Source: Chloroflexota bacterium
GTDB taxonomy: Bacteria; Chloroflexota; FW602-bin22; JACPRP01
Assembly (NCBI GenBank): GCA_016210495.1
Contig: JACQUC010000134.1
Location: 1-26,231, forward strand
Direction: 5' to 3'
DNA length: 26,231 nucleotides
Below, in pieces: positions 1 through 7,231 of this stretch (position 1 is the first letter of the stretch; each line of letters begins with the position of its first letter). The notes below the pieces were generated by a model. That model ran no database searches. It was given only the letters and a program-made list of their open reading frames with translations, and was not told where the DNA came from. The position numbers were made by a program, and so were the translations under genes.

Positions 1-626
1 AGCGTGGCCTTGGCTACGAGGGCTACGTGGTAGACGACGCCGGAGACGGCAAGGCAGGTCTGGATAATGCGCGGCCGCGACCACCGGACCTGGTAATACT
101 CGATATTATGATGCCCGGCATCGACGGGCTGGAGGTCTGCCGCCGCTTGCGTGCCGTCGACGAGAGGCTGCCCGTACTCATGCTCACCGCCAGGGACGCC
201 GTTTCCGATCAGGTGCTTGGGCTCGAGACCGGAGCCGACGACTACATGGTGAAGCCCTTCGTCTTCGAGGTGCTGCTAGCCAGGGTACGAGCCCTGCTGC
301 GCCGCCGTGAGCCAGAGGCCAGGGAGGTGCTGCGCTACCAGGACCTCGGTTTGGACACGGCATCACGGGTTGCCCGTCGAGGCAACCGAGAGATTGATTT
401 GACCACGACGGAGTACGAGCTCCTGCAGCTCTTTATGCGTAATCCCGAGCGAGTGCTCACGCGGGATATCATCGTCGAGAAAGTATGGGGCTACGACTTC
501 GACGGCAACTACAATATTCTCGAGGTTTACGTGCGCTATCTTCGTAACAAGCTGGAGCAGGGCGGCGATAAACGGCTGATCCAGACGGTGCGTGGAGCGG
601 GATACGTTCTCAGGGACAAGGAGTGA
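1..626 (+). CDS. OmpR/PhoB-family response regulator (5' end cut by the window)
   Basis: This is the DNA-binding half of a two-component system. The frame is open to the first base of the window, and residues in front of the first GTG at 27 (RGLGYEGY) continue the receiver fold, so the true start lies outside. The receiver domain shows the phospho-acceptor Asp in [10 protein letters not shown], the conserved Thr in MLTARDA and the Lys of VKPF. A winged-helix effector domain follows, with [12 protein letters not shown], the recognition-helix region [16 protein letters not shown] and the end motif [10 protein letters not shown]. The stop is 6 bases before the kinase start, so the two are an operon. 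The family binds direct repeats with 11-base spacing. Such repeats occur upstream of four loci in this window, which makes this protein a candidate regulator of them; that link is inference. Confidence 0.95.
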   Translation, partial: RGLGYEGYVVDDAGDGKAGLDNARPRPPDLVILDIMMPGIDGLEVCRRLRAVDERLPVLMLTARDAVSDQVLGLETGADDYMVKPFVFEVLLARVRALLRRREPEAREVLRYQDLGLDTASRVARRGNREIDLTTTEYELLQLFMRNPERVLTRDIIVEKVWGYDFDGNYNILEVYVRYLRNKLEQGGDKRLIQTVRGAGYVLRDKE

Positions 627-632
627 CTTCTC

Positions 633-2036
633 TTGTCCATACGCATGAGGCTCGCGCTGTGGTATACCTCGGTGCTTGCCGTCACGCTTATCGTTTTCGG
701 CTTGCTTCTGTACTTCTTGATGGCGCGGCATCTCATCGACGAGAGCGACGCGAGCATTGCCAGCCGAGCGCAGCACATAGCGAGCACGGTGCGCGTAGAT
801 GTGGCGGCGCCGCCGACGCTTCAACACGTCGAGCTTCCGCCCATCGACGCCTTTGAATCGCCGGGTGTCTATGTTCAGGTTGTCCAGACGGACGGAGTTG
901 TCGTAGCGCATTCCGATAACCTGGGTGGCCAGGAGCTGCCGGGTGACCAGCGCGCCTTTGCCGCAGCCTGGACTGGAAACGGCGTCTTCTACACCGCTAT
1001 GGTTGGCGGAGAGCGGGTGCGAGCATACGTCCAACCACTCGTGGTTGGTGGTAAGATCATCGGCTTCGTCCAGGTCGGTCGCTCTTACGGCGAGGCCTAC
1101 TCGGTCCTGGATCGGCTTCGTCTGGGTCTTTTGGGCTTTGGGATCTTGTCAATTCTGCTTGCCGGGGGCATTGCCTGGGGGATCGCGGGTGGTGCACTGA
1201 GCCCGATCGCAAGCATAACGCGAACAGCCCGTGCCATAGCTCTTTCCAAAGGCTTCTCGCGCCGACTCGAACACACCGGCTCGCGTGATGAACTGGGGCA
1301 GCTTGGCTTAACCTTCAATGAGATGCTGGCGAGCCTGGAGGAGGCCTACGCTACTCAGCAGCGCTTCATCGCCGATGCTTCCCACGAGTTGCGCACGCCG
1401 CTCACGGCGGTGCGGGCCAATCTGGACTTGCTGAAACGTCAGGGGAATTCTCTTCCCGCGGAAGAGCGCAGGGCGCTGGTGGAGGCGGCCGCTGGCGAAA
1501 GCGAAAGAATGGCTCGACTGGTTTCGGACCTGCTCTCTCTGGCGCGAGCGGACGCCGGCCAGAAACTGCAGATGCGACGGGTGGAACTGGATCGGCTGCT
1601 GCTGGAGGTCTACGGAGAGGCGAGGTTGCTGGCCAAGGGCGTTAGGGTGACCGTCGACCAAATCGACGAGGTATCGCTGCTGGCCGATGCCGACCGGTTG
1701 CGACAGCTCATCCTGGTGCTGGTTGACAACGCCATCAGGTATACCCCGACGGGGGGCGAAGTGAAGCTCTCGCTCAGCAAAGATAGCACGACGGCAGTTC
1801 TGGAAGTGGCCGACACCGGCACAGGCATTTCTGCGGAGGACTTGCCGCACTTATTCGAGCGCTTTTACAGGGCGGACAAAGCGCGGGATCGCGACGCTGC
1901 GGGCACTGGGTTGGGCCTGTCCATCGCCAAATGGATCGTGGAGCAGCACGGCGGGGAGATAGCTGTGGATAGCACGTTGGGCAAGGGAAGCGTGTTTGCG
2001 GTTCGGCTCCCGTTAGATGAAGTCGCGGGGAAATAG
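633..2036 (+). CDS. Sensor histidine kinase, HAMP/HisKA/HATPase type
   Basis: A membrane sensor kinase of 467 residues, partner of the regulator directly upstream. I chose the TTG at 633 because GGACAAGGAG lies about nine bases before it; an ATG at 645 is the alternative. Membrane segments are at about 10-30 and 162-186, enclosing an extracytoplasmic sensor region of about 130 residues. HAMP follows at about 187-240. The HisKA helix has His251 in SHELRTPL. The ATPase domain has the N box DNAIRYTP (about 365), DTGTGI (394-399) and GTGLGLS (424-430). All catalytic motifs look intact. The organisation resembles metal- or envelope-responsive kinases of the CusS/BaeS kind, but no ligand motif is visible in the sensor part, so the signal is unknown. 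Confidence 0.95.
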   Translation: MSIRMRLALWYTSVLAVTLIVFGLLLYFLMARHLIDESDASIASRAQHIASTVRVDVAAPPTLQHVELPPIDAFESPGVYVQVVQTDGVVVAHSDNLGGQELPGDQRAFAAAWTGNGVFYTAMVGGERVRAYVQPLVVGGKIIGFVQVGRSYGEAYSVLDRLRLGLLGFGILSILLAGGIAWGIAGGALSPIASITRTARAIALSKGFSRRLEHTGSRDELGQLGLTFNEMLASLEEAYATQQRFIADASHELRTPLTAVRANLDLLKRQGNSLPAEERRALVEAAAGESERMARLVSDLLSLARADAGQKLQMRRVELDRLLLEVYGEARLLAKGVRVTVDQIDEVSLLADADRLRQLILVLVDNAIRYTPTGGEVKLSLSKDSTTAVLEVADTGTGISAEDLPHLFERFYRADKARDRDAAGTGLGLSIAKWIVEQHGGEIAVDSTLGKGSVFAVRLPLDEVAGK

Positions 2037-2260
2037 GTGGGCGGTCTTCGACATAACGACGTCCCAGCAATGGGTCAGGGACCGCCTCTGCGCGTCCGGT
2101 CCACCGCTGGCCAGTGAATGTGTTAATATGATATGCAAGCATAGACTGAGATGCGAAGTGGCACAGCTATTGCCCGCAATCGAGTTGGTCGCGCCGTTTT
2201 CGCAGGCAATACGTGTGTCGGGCGGGTTGTACGGCGCGGCTCGAACGAAAGGAGATTCCA

Positions 2261-2596
2261 GTGCAAGGAAGAGACATTGCCACGATTATAGGGGTGATAG
2301 TACTGGTTCTGCTGGCCTTCGGCTTGCTGGGCGGTGGCATGATGATGTGGCCAGGGATGATGGGCTTTGGCGGCTTTAGTCCTCTGTGGGGTATCCTGAT
2401 GATGCTCTTTTGGGTTTTGATCATCGGTGGCGTTGGAGTGCTCGTGGTCTGGCTGTTGCAGCAGGGGCGGCCGGCTGGGATAGGGGCTGGGCCCGCACAG
2501 CCGCGTGCTCTTGAGATTCTGAAGGAAAGGTACGCCCGAGGCGAGATCACCCTGGAGCAATACGAGCAGATGCGACGAGATATTGAGGCGAAGTAG
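2261..2596 (+). CDS. Small SHOCT-domain membrane protein
   Basis: A protein of 111 residues. I start at GTG 2261 because GAAAGGAG sits about seven bases upstream; the frame is open further up to 2213 but that part lacks a ribosome site and looks non-coding. Residues 5-25 and about 42-66 are two membrane segments, joined by a Gly/Met-rich loop (GGGMMMWPGMMGFGG). The C-terminus carries a SHOCT motif, ALEILKERYARGEITLEQYE, ending in RRDIE. SHOCT proteins are common small membrane proteins of unclear role. The Met-rich loop might touch copper given the neighbourhood, but this is speculation. The methyltransferase starts 10 bases after its stop, so they are probably cotranscribed. Confidence 0.85.
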   Translation: MQGRDIATIIGVIVLVLLAFGLLGGGMMMWPGMMGFGGFSPLWGILMMLFWVLIIGGVGVLVVWLLQQGRPAGIGAGPAQPRALEILKERYARGEITLEQYEQMRRDIEAK

Positions 2597-2605
2597 AGAT
2601 TCCTA

Positions 2606-3247
2606 ATGAGCAGCGGGCGCAAAGACAATCGCCAGACGGCCGCGGCGCGGGCGCGCTACGATCGCATCGCGGCTGTCTATGACCTGTTGGAAGCGCCAAT
2701 GGAGCGTGGCCGTTTTCCAAGGTGGCGGCACAAGCTGTGGGCGCAGGTAAAGGGGCCGCGTGTGTTGGAAGTAGGTGTCGGCACGGGAAAGAATTTCGAC
2801 TACTATCCATCAAACGTCGAGATTACCGCGATCGATTTTAGTCCCAAGATGTTGAAGCGGGCACGGCGCAAGGCCGAACGTGAAGGGGTACAGGTGGACT
2901 TGCGATTGATGGACGTTCAGCGATTGGATTTTCCGGACGATGCCTTTGACTCGGTGGTGGGCAGCTTCGTTTTCTGTTCGGTTCCGGATCCTGTCAATGG
3001 GTTACAGGAACTGAGGAGAGTGGTCAAACCTGAGGGACGAGTGCTTCTTCTGGAGCACGTACGTCCGATCGGACTTGCAGGCAGGATAGCGGATGCCCTA
3101 AACCCGCTGGTAGTGCGTCTGTGGGGCGCCAACATCAATCGCTGCACCGTGGAAAACGTCACTCGGGCCGGCCTGCATGTCGAGCGCGTGGAAGACCTCT
3201 GGGCTGGCATTGTAAAGCTTATCGTCGCCAATCCTGGGAAAGCTTGA
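2606..3247 (+). CDS. Class I SAM-dependent methyltransferase (UbiE/Methyltransf_11-like)
   Basis: A soluble protein of 213 residues with a Rossmann-type methyltransferase fold. Motif I is VLEVGVGTGKN at about 53-63. The acidic residue that binds the SAM ribose is in ITAIDFSP (Asp77), and the later motifs are LMDVQRLDFPDDAFDSVV and LRRVVKPEGRVLLLEHV. The last is typical of UbiE-like and phospholipid N-methyltransferase-like enzymes. The N-terminal ARARYDRIAAVYD also fits that group. The substrate cannot be read from the sequence; a quinone or lipid is plausible from resemblance only. It lies 10 bases downstream of the SHOCT gene. The 164 bases after it hold a promoter for the next operon. Confidence 0.9.
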   Translation: MSSGRKDNRQTAAARARYDRIAAVYDLLEAPMERGRFPRWRHKLWAQVKGPRVLEVGVGTGKNFDYYPSNVEITAIDFSPKMLKRARRKAEREGVQVDLRLMDVQRLDFPDDAFDSVVGSFVFCSVPDPVNGLQELRRVVKPEGRVLLLEHVRPIGLAGRIADALNPLVVRLWGANINRCTVENVTRAGLHVERVEDLWAGIVKLIVANPGKA

Positions 3248-3318
3248 AAAACAAGGCCAGCCGGCAAGAGCGGTCTACTATCCCCTCCTATTCCCTCTAG
3301 CAACAACTCAGCCCGATT

Positions 3319-3360
3319 TCAGGTTGCTCTCAGTATCGATTCAGTGTTGGCTGCTATGAT
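3319..3360 (+). promoter_or_regulatory. Candidate OmpR/PhoB-type operator and extended -10 promoter of the YHS-ccm operon
   Basis: The word TCAG occurs at 3319, 3330 and 3341, exactly 11 bases apart, in the direction of transcription. The hexamer TATGAT at 3355-3360 is preceded by TG at 3352-3353, an extended -10. No good -35 is present, and the last repeat covers the -35 area, as expected for a promoter dependent on an OmpR-family activator. The predicted start near 3367 leaves a leader of about 45 bases before the YHS gene. The repeats and the -10 are seen; activator binding is inferred. Confidence 0.6.
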
Positions 3361-3411
3361 CATCAGCAGCTAAGATTCGCCTTCCCGGCGACGGGAGGAA
3401 AGGAGAAGTGC

Positions 3412-3642
3412 ATGTTTGGCTTTGGGAAGAGAGAGAAGTACTGTCCTATTTGTGGCATGACCGTGGCAGATTCAACCTTCAGTCGGTTCGGACAACAGTT
3501 TTGCTCAGATGAGCACCAGGACATGTTCGTCAAGGCCGAAATGGAGAGGCAGAAGCAGTCCACGGCGGAACAGAACCAACAACGCCAGAGACGTCCGCCC
3601 CTACAGATTGCATTCTGCACCAGAATCCAATTGGGCCTGTGA
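3412..3642 (+). CDS. Small YHS/TRASH-like metal-binding protein
   Basis: A protein of 76 residues with a strong ribosome site (GGAGGAAAGGAG) just before ATG 3412. The N-terminal half, CPICGMTVADS followed by FGQQFCSDEHQDMFV, has the Cys11-x2-Cys14 pair and Cys31 of YHS/TRASH-type metal-binding modules, which carry copper or other soft metals. The C-terminal tail (from about residue 56) is unlike the family and comes from sequence containing CGCCCCTACAGATT at about 3595, a word resembling the palindromic repeat at 13132-13155. The tail may therefore be repeat-derived. It is the first gene after the operator at 3319 and is followed 39 bases later by ccmE, which suggests a role near heme or copper delivery (inference). 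Confidence 0.75.
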   Translation: MFGFGKREKYCPICGMTVADSTFSRFGQQFCSDEHQDMFVKAEMERQKQSTAEQNQQRQRRPPLQIAFCTRIQLGL

Positions 3643-3681
3643 GATCAAGGACGGCCCGAGTTCGTTGCGGGAGGTGAACCA

Positions 3682-4176
3682 ATGGTGCAAAGCCGAGCGA
3701 TGGAGCTGGGCAGGCCGGCAGCGGTGCTGGCCAGGCGCAAGTCGGCAGTTGGTCAGAAAAAGGTGCTGATCGGGAGCACCGTAATACTCTTTGCGCTCGC
3801 CTATCTTGTTTACTTCAGTATGCAAGGCACGACGATGTACTACTTGACCGTGGGCGAGCTGCTAGACCGCGGCGGAGATACGGCTAGCCAACAAGTTAGG
3901 GTCGCAGGGAAGGTGCAGCCGGGATCGATCACGAGAGAGGATAGGAACACGACCGTGCGGTTCGTCGCGCTTGACGAGAAAGACCCGGGCCGGGCACTAC
4001 GCGTCGTGTACAGGGGCGTCATACCCGATACCTTCAAAGACGACGCGGAGGCGGTTTTCGAAGGGAAGCTGACGCCCGAAGGGGTGTTCCAGGCCAACGT
4101 TCTCCTGGCGAAATGTCCCTCCAAGTACGAGGGCGCGACCGGGGACGCCGAGCACGATCAGCAGCACTTGCAGTAA
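3682..4176 (+). CDS. ccmE: CcmE heme chaperone, variant with Cys in place of the heme-binding His
   Basis: CcmE carries heme covalently on the outer face of the membrane and hands it to CcmF for cytochrome c maturation. The 164-residue protein has a membrane anchor at about 27-46 and the OB-fold segments YYLTVGELL, QVRVAGKVQPGSI and EAVFEGKLTPEGVFQANVLLAKC. In the classical form the heme-binding His lies in LLAKHDEXY. Here the site reads LLAKCPSKYE, with Cys145 and Tyr149. This is the CXXXY class described from archaea and some bacteria such as Desulfovibrio. GGGAGGTGA precedes ATG 3682; a second ATG at 3700 is possible. ccmF follows 30 bases after the stop. Confidence 0.93.
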   Translation: MVQSRAMELGRPAAVLARRKSAVGQKKVLIGSTVILFALAYLVYFSMQGTTMYYLTVGELLDRGGDTASQQVRVAGKVQPGSITREDRNTTVRFVALDEKDPGRALRVVYRGVIPDTFKDDAEAVFEGKLTPEGVFQANVLLAKCPSKYEGATGDAEHDQQHLQ

Positions 4177-4206
4177 GTAACAATAAAGGGAGCGAAGCGA
4201 ACTACG

Positions 4207-5952
4207 ATGAATGTGTTCGTAACCGACGTGGGTTATGGGGCGATGGTAATCGGCCTGGTCATCGCGGCATACACTGCCGTAGCCGCCACGTCAGGCGCGA
4301 TGAAGGGCTACCCCGAGCTACTGCGCAGCGCCCGGAATGGGGTTCTAGTGACCTTCGGTCTTACGAGCTTGGCCTCGGCTGCTTTGGTTTACGCCTTCCT
4401 CGCCAGGGATTTTGGCGTGCAGTACGTTGCACAGTACTCTAGCCGGGACCTGGAGCCGGTTTTCACCTTTGCCGCGTGGTGGGCCGGGCAGGCGGGATCG
4501 CTCCTCCTCTGGGCCTGGATGCTGGCGATGTTCGCGACGATCATCGTGGTGCAGAACAAGGAGCAGAATCGACGACTCCTGCCGTACGCTACGAGCATAA
4601 TGATGGCCATACTCGCCTTCTTCCTGCTGGTGATGATCTTTGCCGCCAACCCGTTTGAGAGGTCGCCCGTCACGCCAGCGGATGGACAAGGACTCAACCC
4701 ATTGTTGGAGAACTTTGGCATGTTCTTCCACCCGACCACGCTCTACATTGGCTACGTCGGGTTCACCGTGCCTTTTGCCTTCGCGATGGCCGCGCTGATC
4801 ACCAAGCGGCTCGACGACCAGTGGATACGCTCGACGCGGCGCTGGACGCTCTTCGCCTGGTTCTTCCTGGGTCTGGGGAACCTGTTCGGCGCCCAGTGGG
4901 CCTACGTGGAGCTTGGCTGGGGCGGTTACTGGGGATGGGACCCGGTCGAAAGCGCTTCGTTCATGCCCTGGCTGACCGGCACGGCCTACCTGCACTCGGT
5001 GATGATCCAGCAGCGACGGGGCATGCTGAAGGTATGGAACATGCTGCTGATAATCATCACCTTTACGCTGTCCATCTTCGGCACGCTACTCACCCGCAGC
5101 GGCATTCTCTCCTCGGTACACACGTTCAGCCAATCGGCTGTTGGCCCGATGTTTATGGCGCTGATCGGCGTGTTGCTGGTGTTCTCGCTCGGGCTGCTGC
5201 TGGATCGGCTGGCGCTTCTCAAGAGCGAGAACGAGATAGATTCCTTCATGTCTCGTGAGGCCAGCTTCCTGCTAAACAACCTGCTCCTGGTGGGAGCGGC
5301 CTTCGCGGTGTTCTGGGGAACCGTGTTCCCGCTCATTTCCGAGGCCGTACGAGGGGTGAAAATCACGGTGGGCCCGCCGTTCTATAACCAGGTGAGCGCG
5401 CCGATATTCCTGGGCATGGTGATCCTGATGGGCGTGTGCCCGTTGATCGGATGGCGAAAAGCCTCCACGGAGAACCTTCAGAAATTTCTTAAATCCCTTT
5501 GGCGGAGCGGTTCTCGTCGCCGCCGCGCTGTACCTCACGTTGTTCAAGGAATGGTACGCTATTGTGGCGTTTTGGGCGCTGGCCTTTGTCACGCTGACCA
5601 TCACGCTCGAGTTCTACCGTGGGATGCTCGCTCGGCATCGGGCGAGTGGGCAGCATTATGTCAGTGCGCTCGGATCCTTGATCTGGGCCAACAAGCCGCG
5701 GTACGGTGGCCATGTCGTGCACATCGGCGTGATCGTCATGGCCATCGGCGTGGCCGCCTCCCAGTTCTATTCGGTCAGCGTGGAATCCAGCCTTCAAGTT
5801 GGGGATTCACTGTCGATCAAGGACTACAAGGTTACCTTCCTCGGTCTGACCGAATACCCGACGCAGAGCCGGCACGTGGTGTCGGCAGCGGTGGAGGTCT
5901 CGCAGGCCGGACAGAAGCCTTTCAGGATGAGCTCGGACAAGCAGTTCCATAA
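4207..5952 (+). CDS. ccmF: CcmF heme lyase, N-terminal two thirds (reading frame broken near 5460-5490)
   Basis: CcmF is the membrane core of System I cytochrome c assembly and transfers heme from CcmE to the apocytochrome. This frame encodes many membrane helices and the WWD signature WGGYWGWDPVESASFMPWL at about residues 237-255, which contacts heme, with conserved His residues nearby (YLHS, FFHPTTLY). Family resemblance runs to about GWRKASTENL (near 5480). After that the frame continues as unrelated Arg-rich sequence to 5952, while the true CcmF sequence resumes in the next frame. Restored, the protein would be about 665 residues, the usual size. The break is either an error in the assembled sequence or a real inactivating mutation. 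The neighbouring genes are intact, which favours an error or a recent event. Confidence 0.9.
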   Translation: MNVFVTDVGYGAMVIGLVIAAYTAVAATSGAMKGYPELLRSARNGVLVTFGLTSLASAALVYAFLARDFGVQYVAQYSSRDLEPVFTFAAWWAGQAGSLLLWAWMLAMFATIIVVQNKEQNRRLLPYATSIMMAILAFFLLVMIFAANPFERSPVTPADGQGLNPLLENFGMFFHPTTLYIGYVGFTVPFAFAMAALITKRLDDQWIRSTRRWTLFAWFFLGLGNLFGAQWAYVELGWGGYWGWDPVESASFMPWLTGTAYLHSVMIQQRRGMLKVWNMLLIIITFTLSIFGTLLTRSGILSSVHTFSQSAVGPMFMALIGVLLVFSLGLLLDRLALLKSENEIDSFMSREASFLLNNLLLVGAAFAVFWGTVFPLISEAVRGVKITVGPPFYNQVSAPIFLGMVILMGVCPLIGWRKASTENLQKFLKSLWRSGSRRRRAVPHVVQGMVRYCGVLGAGLCHADHHARVLPWDARSASGEWAALCQCARILDLGQQAAVRWPCRAHRRDRHGHRRGRLPVLFGQRGIQPSSWGFTVDQGLQGYLPRSDRIPDAEPARGVGSGGGLAGRTEAFQDELGQAVP

Positions 5953-6214
5953 GGAACACGAGAACCCCACTACCGAGGTGGGCATCCGCACGACTCTGCT
6001 CGAAGACCTGTACCTGATCTTGAATGGTTGGGATAAAGACAGGTCAGCCAGCTTCAAGGTGCTGGTGAATCCGATGGTGGTCTGGATTTGGATCGGCGGC
6101 GTGGTTCTTCTGCTCGGGACCGTGGTGGCTTTCTGGCCGGATGCCCGTGAAAACCGACGTTTTGTCACGCAACAGGCGCCGGCGCGAAGAGAGGCGGTGA
6201 TGTCCAGTGTCTAG
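5540..6214 (+). CDS. ccmF: CcmF heme lyase, C-terminal part in the shifted frame
   Basis: This is the continuation of the CcmF gene. The first possible start in this frame is TTG 5540, but no ribosome site precedes it. The frame is open from 5447, and the bases before 5540 already encode CcmF-like sequence (RNFLNPFGGAVLVAAALYL), so this is not an independent gene. It contains the late membrane helices, the conserved YGGHVVHIGVIVMAIGVAAS helix, a periplasmic segment (DSLSIKDYKVTFLGL, RTTLLEDLYLIL) and the last helix MVVWIWIGGVVLLLGTVVAFWP. Moving from the upstream frame needs removal of one base or addition of two between 5447 and about 5490; N-L-R-R-N-F would read well if two bases were lost near 5480. 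The ccmH start overlaps its end by 8 bases. Confidence 0.85.
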   Translation: MFKEWYAIVAFWALAFVTLTITLEFYRGMLARHRASGQHYVSALGSLIWANKPRYGGHVVHIGVIVMAIGVAASQFYSVSVESSLQVGDSLSIKDYKVTFLGLTEYPTQSRHVVSAAVEVSQAGQKPFRMSSDKQFHKEHENPTTEVGIRTTLLEDLYLILNGWDKDRSASFKVLVNPMVVWIWIGGVVLLLGTVVAFWPDARENRRFVTQQAPARREAVMSSV

Positions 6215-6668
6215 GATTCTGGCGCTGATTCCGTTGCTGGCGTTGTTCATCTTCCCGCCCGTGGCGCTCGCGGACACTACGCAGGTGGATGCAATATCAG
6301 GCGAGCTGATGTGCCAGTGTGGGTGCACCATGGTCGTCGTCAACTGCGACTGCAGCACGGCCGGGCAGATGCGTCAGGTTATTCAGACGCAGCTTGACGA
6401 GGGGAAGACCAAGGCTGAGATACTTCAGTACTTTGTGGGGCAGTACGGGGAGACCGTCCTGTCTGCGCCTACCAAAGAAGGCTTCAACCTCACGGCGTGG
6501 ATCACGCCGTTCGTCGGAATACTGGCTGGCCTGGCTCTGGTCCACGTGATCTTGAGGGCGTGGCTGCATCGCCAGCGGCGGTTGGTGCAACAGGTGCTCC
6601 CCAAGTTCCAGGCAGACTTGAACGTCTACAACGATCGTATCGAGCGTGAGCTCGAGCTTTTCGGATAA
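6207..6668 (+). CDS. ccmH: CcmH-like cytochrome c maturation protein, five-cysteine variant
   Basis: CcmH proteins are thiol-disulfide proteins that keep the CxxCH motif of apocytochromes reduced for heme attachment. This one has a signal peptide (about 1-22), a CcmH-type helical domain (QTQLDEGKTKAEILQYFVGQYGE, then LSAPTKEGFNLTAWITPF) and a membrane anchor at about 100-118. The active site differs from the usual LRCxxCQ: it reads ELMCQCGC followed by NCDC, giving Cys36, 38, 40, 47 and 49. The GTG start at 6207 overlaps the ccmF stop, which indicates translational coupling. It matters because the CXXXY-type CcmE has been reported from systems said to lack CcmH; here a CcmH-like gene is present but with an altered cysteine motif. 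Confidence 0.88.
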   Translation: MSRILALIPLLALFIFPPVALADTTQVDAISGELMCQCGCTMVVVNCDCSTAGQMRQVIQTQLDEGKTKAEILQYFVGQYGETVLSAPTKEGFNLTAWITPFVGILAGLALVHVILRAWLHRQRRLVQQVLPKFQADLNVYNDRIERELELFG

Positions 6669-6682
6669 AGGGGGTAAACGGA

Positions 6683-7231
6683 ATGAGCCAGGTCATCGTG
6701 GGCATACTGGCGTTGATAGCTATGGGACTTGTGGCCTATCCTCTGTTCCAGGTGAAGGAAGAGGTCGACGACGTCGACGGGCAGGAAGAAGACGCCGAGC
6801 TCGAAGACGTGCTGTTGCGCCGGGAGGGGGTCTACTCGGCCATCAAGGAACTCGATCAGGACTACCAGATGGGCAACCTTTCTGAGCAGGACTACCGCGA
6901 GCTTCGCGATAGTTACAAGCTGAAAGCGGCCATGGTTCTGAAACAGATCGACGAGATGGTGCCTGTGGTGCAACACGACGTGGAGGAACCGGTCGACAGA
7001 GCGACGGGGACGGCTGCGGCGGGCCGTGGGGTGGCTGCGTCGAGCAGGAAACGAGCTGCGGCGCGCTTTTGCAGCGCGTGCGGCGCAAAGCTTTCTGCCT
7101 GTGATCGGTTCTGCGCGGGCTGTGGGCGCCCTCTAGCATCTGGCTGTCCGCGCTGTGGCCGCGAATTCGAACCTGGTGACTCCTTCTGTGCCACTTGCGG
7201 CGCGTCTCTAAAAGGAGGCAAACGTGCTTAG
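6683..7231 (+). CDS. CcmI-like membrane protein with double zinc ribbon
   Basis: A protein of 182 residues. One membrane segment (about 3-21) is followed by an acidic linker and a helical segment REGVYSAIKELDQDYQMGNLSEQDYRELR (about 47-75, quoted in part as key residues EGVYSAIKELDQDYQMGN). That segment resembles the cytoplasmic N-terminal part of CcmI. A Ala/Arg linker leads to two zinc ribbons with CSACG/CAGCG and CPRCG/CATCG, using Cys130, 133, 144, 147 and Cys155, 158, 169, 172; Cys140 is extra. Canonical CcmI instead carries periplasmic TPR repeats. It lies in the ccm operon, 14 bases after ccmH, and its stop overlaps the next start (GTG 7224). A scaffolding role in cytochrome c assembly is inferred from position and the N-terminal likeness only. 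Confidence 0.8.
   Translation: MSQVIVGILALIAMGLVAYPLFQVKEEVDDVDGQEEDAELEDVLLRREGVYSAIKELDQDYQMGNLSEQDYRELRDSYKLKAAMVLKQIDEMVPVVQHDVEEPVDRATGTAAAGRGVAASSRKRAAARFCSACGAKLSACDRFCAGCGRPLASGCPRCGREFEPGDSFCATCGASLKGGKRA

Noticed and set aside
2037..2260. Another TCAG-type operator before the SHOCT gene
   Set aside because: A single TCAG at 2075 has no partner at 11-base steps. TATGAT at 2127-2132 may be a -10, but no supporting -35 is seen.
5447..5540. Programmed ribosomal frameshift in ccmF
   Set aside because: I see no classical slippery site with a stop codon at the shift, and the upstream frame runs on for more than 400 bases. CcmF is not known to use recoding.
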